Origin: Jaltomata sinuosa
Lineage: Eukaryota; Streptophyta; Magnoliopsida; Solanales; Solanaceae
Direction: 5' to 3'
Assembly (NCBI GenBank): GCA_003996215.1
Contig: QJPP01002920.1
Location: 124,001 to 188,000, forward strand
Length of the DNA: 64,000 bases
A program made the position numbers and the translations under genes. Of the stretch, positions 55,880 to 64,000 are shown one piece after another; position 1 is the first letter of the stretch, and the number at the start of each line of letters is the position of its first letter. Under the pieces are notes generated by a model. That model was not told the origin of the DNA and searched no databases. It saw only the letters and a list, made by a program, of their open reading frames with translations.

Positions 55880-56702
55880 GTTACATACGTACTTCCTCAA
55901 TTTATGTGACAAATAGCTTTTTTATTTCTTTTAAATTGTTAATTATTGTGTTTTTATAATATATTTTATGTAGATTTCAAATATATAAATTTTATTTTAA
56001 AAAATATAAAACTCTTATATTCGAATTCACGATCAAAATTTAAAAGTTTGAATCTCAAAATTTCAACTATATCATATTTTACTATCTAATAAGAGAAATT
56101 AAGCACACAACTCTTGGTATGTCTGTTTGAGTTGTGTGCTTGTAGCCAAATTTATTATTATTTTTGAAAATGTGTGAGGCCCACCTCGGCTAAAATATAA
56201 TTTAATATTCTCTTCGTTTCAATTTATTTGTCTTACTTTCCTTTTTAATCGTAATATCACGTTAAAAGTATTATAAATCACAATAATTAACAACTAAAAA
56301 TATTTGGTTATGTATCCAAAAACTACGTAAAAAGTAAGTACTATAAATCACAATAGTTAACAACTTAAGCTATTTCAAAAAGAAAACATATAAAAATTTG
56401 TTTGACTCTCGAAATTCTATCAGTGCCACATAAATTGGGACATGTGAATTAACATATATTATTTAAAAATTACGTAAAAAATATTGTAAATCATTATAAT
56501 TAACAACTTAAAATATTTAAAAATCATATAAAAATTTGGTTAACTCTCTAAATTTCACTTGCGCCACATAAATTGGGACAGAGGGAGCAACACATATTAT
56601 TTAAAAATGACATAAAATGATATTATAAATCACAACAATTAACAACTTAAAAAATTTAAAAAAAACTTATTAAAAATTGATTGACTCTCCAAATTTCATA
56701 TG
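55880..56702. repeat. Stowaway-like fragments, tandem right part
   Basis: Several pieces related to Stowaway MITEs lie here, with the start TTCTCTTCGTTTCAATTTATTTG near 56212 and terminal parts GCCACATAAATTGGGAC at about 56429 and 56563. The right portion is repeated: ACTTAAAATATTTAAAAA..ACTCTCTAAATTTCA occurs around 56345, 56500 and 56645. The third copy is cut by the Gypsy element, and its end continues at 63766 (TGTCTCATAAATTGAGAC). Confidence 0.65.
56101..56141. repeat. Perfect 13-bp inverted repeat (hairpin)
   Basis: AAGCACACAACTC (56101-56113) and GAGTTGTGTGCTT (56129-56141) are exact complements separated by 15 bases. They stand alone in AT-rich DNA with no T run after them. A fossil of a MITE centre is as likely as a functional stem. 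Confidence 0.8.
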
Positions 56703-57258
56703 TGATGCAATCCAAGTTGCATCAAGGTCACTCCCAAGTAGCCAAGCTCGGGACCTCCAAGCTTTACAAGGGCTATTCATAAAGATAGAGGTGCTTGAGC
56801 ACACCTTGATGCCAAAGAAGGGATTTCATACCTTGATGATTGCTTGGGAAGAAGGAAATGAGGCCTAGTTTGCAAAGTAGGGCTATATTTGCAAAAAATT
56901 TTACTCAAAGAGCCGCTTTTGGGCTACTTTTATAATAAATTAGCCTAAACTATAAATAGTGAGAATAGCTCACTTTGAGTCTTAGTTTTTAATGATCATA
57001 GACTTGTCTTCTCTTAAGAGAATTGAGAGCTTGGTTGAAGCTTTTGTTGGTATTTGCTTGAGAAGGAAATTGCAAGGTGAATTCAATTCCCTTGAGGTTC
57101 CTTTGATAGTTTAGGTGCTTGTTTGATAATCTTTCAATTGAAGGTTTTGATATCTTTATCATGATTGTCAATTGAATTCCTTACTTGTGTCTAGCTTTTT
57201 ATGTTCTTATTCCTTGTTTTTAGCTTAGGGTTTCGATTTCATAGATCATTTGTATCAA
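56703..57258 (+). repeat. 5' LTR of the Gypsy element
   Basis: It begins TGATGCAATCCAAGTTGC and ends CATTTGTATCA. CTATAAATAGTGAG near 56951 is a probable TATA box. Transcription would start about 30 bases later and read rightwards. The first 165 bases are also the tail of the pol frame in the 3' copy. Confidence 0.95.
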
Positions 57259-57260
57259 TT

Positions 57261-57272
57261 GGTATCAAGAGT
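57261..57272 (+). promoter_or_regulatory. Primer binding site (initiator tRNA-Met type)
   Basis: TGGTATCAAGAG starts two bases after the 5' LTR. The first eight bases match the usual TGGTATCAGAGC complement of initiator tRNA-Met, then an extra A shifts the match. Confidence 0.7.
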
Positions 57273-58327
57273 TTGGCTTAGATTTGTTTCCACAAATCTA
57301 GTCTTGGGATTGAAATTTAAAAAAAAAATGTTTTTTTTATTTTATTTTGTTGTTTTGATGCTAGATTCTTGTTCCCTAGTATCATTTTAGTCTAAATCCA
57401 AAGTTTCAAGTCATTTCAAATTGTGGTGAAGATTCTACCATTGAAGAGTTTTGAAGTTTTGAAAATTTGAAGAAATTCAAGTGGGTCTTGTTGATTTCGG
57501 GAGAATTCGAGCTTATTAGTGATTGGGGTTTGTTCCCTAGGTCGAGGGGGGGCTAATCCTAAAATTTGGAGTGCTTTAGTGAAGCTTTGAATAAGGGTTT
57601 TGTTTTGGGTGTTCTTGAAGATGTTCAAGTTTTCTTGAAGAAGAAGATGGTAAAAAGAGTAGATTTGATCTTCAAATATTTTTGATTTGTTGGCAAAGAG
57701 TGTTTGTTGGGTCCACAAAACGAATTTGAAAGAAAAAAAAAACTGTCACGTCAGCAGTCAACTGCCAACACAGCAGTCAAGCCCACAATGTGCTGCAGTT
57801 TCAGAGAGGGTGCAATTTTTAGCACCCCAAATTTTTTCTAAGTGTTGGGAACATTTTCAAGACCCAAAATTTTTTCTAAGTGTTGGAACTTTTCATGACC
57901 TCAAAAAAAAATTCTAAGTGTCAAATTTTTTCCCACTTCTACTACTCTCATTCCTCTTCATCTTCTTCTAATTTCTTTGTTTCTTACAACTAATTAACAA
58001 CAAGTAATCCCTTCTACTTCTTGTTACTTAGTTCTTGAGTTCGATTTTTTTTTTTTGTTTCCTCTCAACTTTTCTTGCTTATTTTCGTTGAAACTTCTTG
58101 GCTCCCGTTCGTTAGCTTTGAGCGTTCTTTCTAGAGTCAAAAAAGAATCTATTCTTGACCTCAAGTAGAGATTGGACCCTTGCAACTCATCGGATTAAAC
58201 ACGTTTCAACATCGGCCGAACCAATTGTGAGATCACTCAAAGGTGTGTACCCTCGAGCGACTTGTGAGGTTATTTACTAACTACTAACTTGTTTGCTTGT
58301 TTTGTTGAGTGTCTTTTAATAGGTACT
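57273..58327 (+). other. Untranslated leader of the Gypsy element
   Basis: About 1 kb between the primer site and the gag ATG at 58328. It contains three imperfect copies of AATTTTTTCTAAGTGTTGG (57828-57930) and a CT-rich stretch (57940-58090). I see no conserved open frame. Confidence 0.7.
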
Positions 58328-58606
58328 ATGTCAACGGAGAGGAATAACCGAGTTTCTAACGAGGAACCAACACTTGTGGATGTGATGAGGGTTTTATCCG
58401 ACTTAACAAAAAGAATGGGCTTCGTAGAAAATGATATAAGGGAGATGTCACCTCGAGTCTTCTTTGAGGGACACACAAGTGGGATAGCTCGTCGAGAATC
58501 TTCTCAAACCATCTCCCCCCACTACCTTCCATCACTTATACAATCCATCTCCGCAAATGGCTACCCCACCCACTCTTATACTTCGCACTCAACAAAATCC
58601 TACTAA
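58328..58606 (+). pseudogene. Start of gag, frame-broken
   Basis: ATG 58328 opens a 92-codon frame (MSTERNNRVSNEEPTLVDVM, then a helical DLTKRMGFVENDIREM) that ends early in TAG. The rest of gag continues in a different frame from about 58610, so a small indel lies near 58590. An additional TGA is in the continuing frame at 58686-58688. Confidence 0.75.
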
Positions 58607-58757
58607 TCCAAATATCAACCTTAATCTTATTCTAACCCCACAAGCCTACGGCCAACCAAACCTTCCAAATCCAAATCCACCACTCTGAAATGAAACTCCA
58701 AGAGCCAATCATCCACATGATGATCTTGACGAGTATGACGACAACTATGCAGAACAA

Positions 58758-61406
58758 GTGGGGAGACAAGGAGCACAAGTGAGGTTTGAGAATAGAGGGG
58801 GCGGTAGAGGAGGTAGAATGCAAATGCACATGCAACGGGGAAGACATGGCGGTCATCGAGACCATGGAAATCAAGAGTTCAATTATGGAAATGATCATTA
58901 TGGTGACCATGGCAACTATGGAGGTCGTGATCACGGGATCAACTCCATCAAGGTCACTCTTCCAAATTTCAAAGGTACTAGTAATCCCGAAGAATACCTC
59001 AATTGGGAAAATCAATGTGATCGAATTTTCCAAACTAATGACATAACCGAGGTGAAGAAAGCTACCTATGCTATTGCTCAATTTGAAGGGTTTGCTTCAA
59101 CTTGGTGGGACTCCATAGTAAGAGGTAGAAGGTATATGGGAGTCTACGTCATCCCTACTTGGGAACAATTGAAGATGATCATGAGGAGAAAGTACATCAC
59201 CGAGCGGTACAAACAAGATCAACTCAAGAAGATCTTCACATTGGGGCAAGGATTCAAGAGTGTTGAAGAGTATTATGATGAGTTTCAAACCTTGAAAATG
59301 AGGGTTGACTTTGTAGAAGAAGAAACTTATGCCACTACTCGATTTAGGGCCGGATTGAACAAAGAGATTGCTTCTCAAATTCGCCTTCACAAGTATCCAA
59401 CTCTAGATGAAACGGTTGAAGCGGCTATTGAAGTAGAGGCGGGAATCAAAGAGGACAAACAATCCAACCCAAAGGGGTTCTCAAACTCATGGGGTAAGGG
59501 CAATGAAGTTGGAATTTTTTCCAATTGGTCTAAATCCAAAGACACAAGGCAAGAATTCAAGAAACCGTTTGAGAAGAACTCCCCACAAGAGCGAAATGTT
59601 CTAAAGCATGTACCAAAAGAAGGAGGTAATAAGCCACTCCAATATTTCAAATGTCAAGGTTGGGGCCATAGAATGAGTGAATGTCCTAATAGAAAAGCTT
59701 TTGTGATAAGAGAAGAAATTCCTTGTCCCGTGGATGAGGAAGAACATGCGGGTGATTTTGATGCTCCCCAAGGTGAAGATGATAACTTTGGGAATGATGA
59801 GGAGTTTGCACAAGAAGCCTTGGAACAAGAAGGGGATATCACTGTTCCAAATTATGTTGCAAGAAGGGTCATGATTATCCAAGCTATGGATGATCCAAGT
59901 CAACGGGAAAATCTCTTCCATGCCAAATGTCTCATCAAAGGTAATGGATGTGTCTTAATTGTAGATAGCGGGAGTTGTGCCAATGTAGCTAGTACTACCT
60001 TGGTAAATTTTTTGAATCTTCCAACTACAAAACATGCCAATCCCTACAAACTTCAATGGCTTAATGAATGTGGGGAGTTGAAGGTGCAAAAACAAGTGTT
60101 GATTAAGTTCAAAGTGGGGGATTACCACGATGAGATCTTGTGTGATGTGGTTCCAATGCAAGCTTGTCACCTATTACTTGGAAGACCTTGGCAATTAGAC
60201 CGTATGACTAGACATGATAGAAGAACCAATAGGTACTCGATGTTGTTGCATGATCACCGGTACCTTCTTCAACCAATGACACCGTTGCAAGTTGGGGAGG
60301 TATATCAAAAGATGAGGGAACTTAAGGAGAAAGGCAAGGCTGAGGGAGAAGGAAGTAGTCCGAAAGTTGCCAAGGAGGGAGTAGCGAAACGAAGGGAGTC
60401 TAAGGGAACGGACAAGGTTGCCCTCTTGTCAAATTATAAGGAGATCAGGGAGGAGGTAGAGGAACAAAGATCGGTGATCCTTAACATGCATAGGGATTAC
60501 TCCTTACTTACTAATGAACTAACCTCTTCTTTTCCTAGCTCTATTTCTTATCTTTTGCAAGATTATGAGGATGTATTTCCCGAGGAACTCCCAAGGGGAT
60601 TGCCACTCCTTAGAGGTATAGAACATCAAATAGACTTTATCCCGGGGTCCCAATTGCCAAACAAGGCAGCTTATCGAAGCAACCCGGAGGATACAAAAGA
60701 ACTTCAAAGGCAAGTTGAGGAACTCCTAGCTAAAGGCGTTGTGAAAGAAAGCATGAGTCCTTGTGCGGTACCGGTCATCTTGGTTCCAAAGAAAGATGGG
60801 ACTTGGAGAATGTGCATGGATTGTCGAGCCATCAATAAGATAACGGTAAAGTATCGCCATCCCATACCTCGTTTAGATGACATGCTTGATGAGTTGAATG
60901 GTTCTTGCATCTTCTCTAAGATTGATCTTAGGAGTGGTTACTATCAAATCCGGATGAAACCCGGTGATGAGTGGAAAACCGCATTCAAGACCAAATTTGG
61001 TCTATATGAATGGTTGGTGATGCCTTTTGGTCTCACTAACGCTCCTAGCACTTTTATGCGTTTGATGAATCATGTGATGAAGCCATTCATTGGCAAGTTT
61101 GTGATTGTTTATTTTGAGGATATCTTAGTGTATAGTAAAACCATGGATGAGCATGAGGCCCATTTGAAATGTGTGTTTGAGGTACTTCGTCATGAACAAT
61201 TGTATGCTAATATGTCGAAATGCTCATTTTGTGTTGATGAGGTTGTGTTTTTGGGCTTTGTGGTGAGCTCAAGAGGCGTTGAAGTGGATGAATCCAAGAT
61301 AGACGCCATTAGAAATTGGCCAACACCTACATCTATAGGAGATGTTCGGAGTTTCATGGGTTGGCTAGTTTCCATAGGCGATTTGTCAAGGGTTTTAGCA
61401 CTATAG
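58758..61406 (+). pseudogene. Gag-protease-reverse transcriptase part of the Gypsy polyprotein
   Basis: Counting from 58758: an Arg/Gly/His-rich stretch (1-55), a retrotransposon gag domain (about 65-225, with YLNWENQCDRIF and WWDSIVRGRRY), a zinc knuckle at 296-309, an aspartic protease with VDSGS (D403) and LLLGRPW, and reverse transcriptase from about 640 (VPKKDGTWRMCMDCRAIN, SKIDLRSGYYQI, MPFGLTNAP). Two key residues are altered. The first Cys of the CCHC knuckle is Tyr (TAT at 59643-59645), and the catalytic YFDD motif reads Y-F-E-D (GAG at 61116-61118). A 1-bp loss at about 61355 ends the frame at 61406. This copy's enzyme is therefore expected to be dead even without the frameshift. 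Confidence 0.9.
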
Positions 61407-62280
61407 CCGCTCCTTTGACCGAGGTGATCCGAAAGGATAAACCCTTTTTGTGGGGTGATAAGCAAGCGAAGACTTTTGAGTCCTTGAAGGAAATGCTTAG
61501 CTCCGCACCATTATTGCAATTACCCAATTTTGAAAAAATATTTGAAGTTGAATGTGATGCTAGCAAACTAGGTATTGGTGCCGTTTTAATGCAAGACCAA
61601 AAACCAATTGCTTACTTTAGCGAAAAGCTCAAAGGTGCAACTTTAAATTATTCTACTTATGATCTTGAATTGTATGCTTTAATTCGTGCATTGGATAATT
61701 GGCAACATTACTTGTGGCCTAAAGAGTTTGTGATTAGAACTGATCATGAGTCTTTGAAATATCTTAGGGCCCAAGGAAAGTTGAACAAAAGGCATGCCAA
61801 ATGGATTGAATATCTTGAAACCTTCCCTTATGTGATTCATTATAAAAAGGGAAAGGATAATGTTGTGGCGGATGCCTTGTCTAGAAAACATGTCTTGATC
61901 AATACTTTATCTTCTAAATTGTTGGGTTTTGAATGCTTAAAGACATGGTATCCCAAGGATCCCATTTTTGCTAAAACCATCCAAGATTGTGAAGAATGGG
62001 AAAGGGAAAGGTGGCTTCGGGATAGATCTTCTATTCCCTATTCCAAGTTTGATGGTTTCTTGTTCAAGAATAAGAGACTTTGTGTGCCCATGAGCTCTTG
62101 GAAGGAACTCTTTGTGAGGGAGGCACATGATGGAGGATTAATGGGTCATTTTGGTATTGATAAGACCTTGGGGATTCTTGAGGAACAATTTTATTGGCCT
62201 AAAATGCGTAATGATGTTGCTAGAATTTGTGGCCAATGTGTTGAATGTAAAAGTGCTAAATCTAGACTTCTTCTCATGGT
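61355..62280 (+). pseudogene. RT connection, RNase H and integrase N-terminus of the Gypsy polyprotein
   Basis: Continues the polyprotein in the next frame. It carries the end of the reverse transcriptase (FHRRFVKGFSTIAAPLTE), an RNase H domain with ECDASKLGIGAVL, the DLELYAL glutamate and RTDHESLKYL, the VVADALSR junction, and the integrase HHCC finger (AHDGGLMGH and CGQCVECK). A second frame change near 62275 moves the coding into another frame. Confidence 0.88.
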
Positions 62281-63372
62281 TTGTACACCCCTCTCCCTAC
62301 CTCTCAAAGGCCTTGGCTTGATATTTCTATGGATTTTGTTTTGGGTTTGCCAAGGACTAAAAAGGGAAATGATAGCATTTTTGTGGTTGTTGACCGATTT
62401 TCAAAGATGGCTTATTTTATTGCATGTCATAAATGTGATCAAGCTTCTCATGTTGCATCTTTATTTGTTGATAATGTGGTCAAGTTACATGGTATTCCCA
62501 AGACCATTGTGAGTGATAGAGATCCTAAGTTCCTTAGTCACTTTTGGAAGAAATTGTGGGGTAGACTTGGTACTAAATTGTTATTTTCTACCTCTTGTCA
62601 CCCACAAACCGATGGCCAAACCGAAGTTGTCAATAGGACCTTGGGTTCTATGCTTCGAGCCATCGTGAATGGAAAGTTGACTTCTTGGGAAGAACATTTG
62701 TCTTTAGTTGAGTTTGCTTATAATAGAGTTATTCATAGCACTATTGGCATGTCTCCATTTGAGGTTGTTTATGGTTTTAACCCACTAACCCCTTTAGATC
62801 TCACCCCTTTGTCTCAAGATGTTGTTTTGAGTTTAGATGGAAACAAAAGGGTCGAGGCTATGAAGAAATTGCATGAAAAGGTGCGACTTCACCTTGAGAA
62901 AAAGAATCAAGATATGGCCAAGAAAGCAAACAAGGGTCGTAAGAGAGTTGTGTTTGAACCGGGAGATTGGGTGTGGGTACACTTTCGCAAGGAGAGTTTT
63001 CCTACCAAGAGGAAGACCAAGTTGATGCCAAGAGGATACGGGCCATTCCAAGTGCTTGCAAGGCTCAATGATAATGCCTACAAGGTTGACCTTCCATCGG
63101 AGTATCAAGTACACAACACCTTTAATGTTTGTGAACTCTCACTCTTTGATACTTGTGATGGTGATCCTTTAAATTTGAGGACAAATTCTTTTCAAGTAGG
63201 GGATAATGATGCAATCCAAGTTGCATCAAGGTCACTCCCAAGTAGCCAAGCTCGGGACCTCCAAGCTTTACAAGGGCTATTCATGAAGATAGAGGTGCTT
63301 GAGCACACCTTGATGCCAAAGAGGGGATTTCATACCTTGATTATTGCTTGGGAAGAAGGAAATGAGGCCTAG
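62281..63372 (+). pseudogene. Integrase core and C-terminus, frame runs into the 3' LTR
   Basis: The integrase core shows the D-D-E residues in DISMDFVLGLPRT, IVSDRDPKFLSHFW and PQTDGQTEVVNRTL. A GPF/Y-type module follows (GDWVWVHFRKESFP, RGYGPFQVLARLNDNAYKVDLP). The frame passes through the polypurine tract and 166 bases into the 3' LTR, ending at TAG 63370-63372. No chromodomain is evident; the tail in the LTR (SLPSSQARDLQALQGLF) is of unknown use. Confidence 0.88.
63193..63206 (+). promoter_or_regulatory. Polypurine tract before the 3' LTR
   Basis: CAAGTAGGGGATAA lies directly upstream of the 3' LTR. The AGGGGA core is the usual plus-strand primer site, here embedded in the pol reading frame. 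Confidence 0.75.
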
Positions 63373-63760
63373 TTTGCAAAGTAGGGCTATATTTGCAAAA
63401 AAAATTACTCAAAGAGCCGCTTTGGGCTACTTTTGTAATAAATTAGCCTAAACTATAAATAGTGAGAATAGCTCACTTTGAGTCTTAGTTTTTAATGATC
63501 ATAAACTTGTCTTCTCTTGAGAGAATTGAGAGCTTGGTTGAAGCTTTTGTTGGTATTTGTTTGAGAAGGGAATTGCAAGGTGAATTCAATTCCCTTGAGG
63601 TTCCTTTGATAGTTTAGGTGCTTGTTTGGTAATCTTTCAATTGAAGGTTTTGATATCTTTATCATGATTGTCAATTGAATTCCTTACTTGTGTCTAGATT
63701 TTTATGTTCTTATTCCTTGTTCTTAGATTAGGGTTTCGATTTCATAGATAATTTGTATCA
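63207..63760 (+). repeat. 3' LTR of the Gypsy element
   Basis: Pairs with 56703-57258. By eye there are about 14 substitutions and two single-base gaps, with transitions prominent. Its 5' part is protein-coding in the pol frame. Confidence 0.95.
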
Positions 63761-63765
63761 ATATG

Positions 63766-64000
63766 TGTCTCATAAATTGAGACAAAGAGAATAACATATA
63801 GATAGTCTTTATTGTTAGAACATTGGGGCCGTGATCTACGTCTCTGAAAGAAATATAGTCTTTTTATTATTATGCGCATTGAAACTGAAAAGGGCTATTC
63901 TGTCTTCCTTGATTCTTACCTCTTATCTTATTGTAGGAGATAATTGGAGAGATAAAAGACAACTATGAATTGTATTCATTGACAGGAATGACACTTTCTA
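63766..64000. other. Right flank of the Gypsy insertion
   Basis: The first 40 bases (TGTCTCATAAATTGAGACAAAGAG) are the severed end of the Stowaway-like repeat seen left of the element. I see nothing recognisable in the remainder. Confidence 0.6.

Larger units (their letters stand above)
56703..63760 (+). mobile_element. Complete-length Ty3/Gypsy LTR retrotransposon
   Basis: Two LTRs (556 and 554 bp, TG..CA ends) bound a 5.9-kb interior with the domain order gag, protease, reverse transcriptase, RNase H, integrase, which defines Ty3/Gypsy. ATATG duplicates at 56698-56702 and 63761-63765. The LTRs differ at roughly 16 sites by eye (about 97% identity), so the insertion is fairly recent. The interior nonetheless has at least one stop, frame changes near 58590, 61355 and 62275, and changed key residues, so this copy cannot make a complete polyprotein. 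No chromodomain is recognised. Confidence 0.95.

Noticed and set aside
58632..59081. Minus-strand open frame of 149 codons
   Set aside because: Shadow of the gag coding sequence on the opposite strand, with no motif of its own.

Overview
The window is nuclear DNA from a flowering plant, most likely the nightshade family (Solanaceae). The evidence is the gene style (many short exons, GT-AG introns, plant-type proteins) and repeat families typical of that family: Au- and SolS-type SINEs, the 3' tail shared by TS SINEs and the SolRTE LINE, and Stowaway elements. I cannot name the genus. Only two genes look intact, both on the minus strand. They are separated, invaded and flanked by transposable elements that make up most of the window.

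Layout: (1) 2036-13342 (-) is a complete 14-exon gene for an organellar RNase II/R-type exoribonuclease (RNR1-like). Its introns hold SINEs, a Stowaway MITE, nested terminal-inverted-repeat elements and a tandem triplication. (2) 13362-15200 is a duplicated block of the RNR1 5' flank with a solo-LTR-like segment in its middle. (3) 15271-41067 is a single Mutator-like element (MULE) of about 25.8 kb, with terminal inverted repeats and a 9-bp target duplication (one mismatch). It carries a MULE transposase (-), two DUF1985 gene copies (+), a Ulp1-type SUMO-protease gene (+), a captured fragment of a mitochondrial FtsH-type AAA protease gene (-), and several kilobases of palindrome-rich tandem repeats confined to introns and spacers. 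A 4.6-kb solo-LTR-like element and a 635-bp hAT-like element are nested in it. (4) 41503-50427 (-) is a complete six-exon gene for a rhomboid-like intramembrane protease. Intron 2 holds a decayed L1-type LINE with later insertions. (5) 50428-54300 is AT-rich intergenic DNA with a SINE, a degenerate repeat and a Stowaway MITE. (6) 54303-55690 is a 5'-truncated RTE-type LINE (-). (7) 56703-63760 is a structurally complete Ty3/Gypsy retrotransposon with about 97% identical LTRs and a 5-bp target duplication. It landed in a tandem Stowaway-like repeat and is now inactivated by several lesions.

The two host genes are unrelated in function: organelle RNA maturation, and proteolysis in secretory-pathway membranes. 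The most interesting object is the MULE. It resembles the Kaonashi/ULP-type MULEs known from other plants, but it adds large arrays of a repeat whose cores are palindromes (CTTGCC..GGCAAG and GCCCATGGGGC). It also shows captured host coding sequence and repeated internal duplications of its protease gene. All coordinates come from reading the sequence by eye. Splice sites were checked for GT-AG and for reading-frame phase. No database searches were run.
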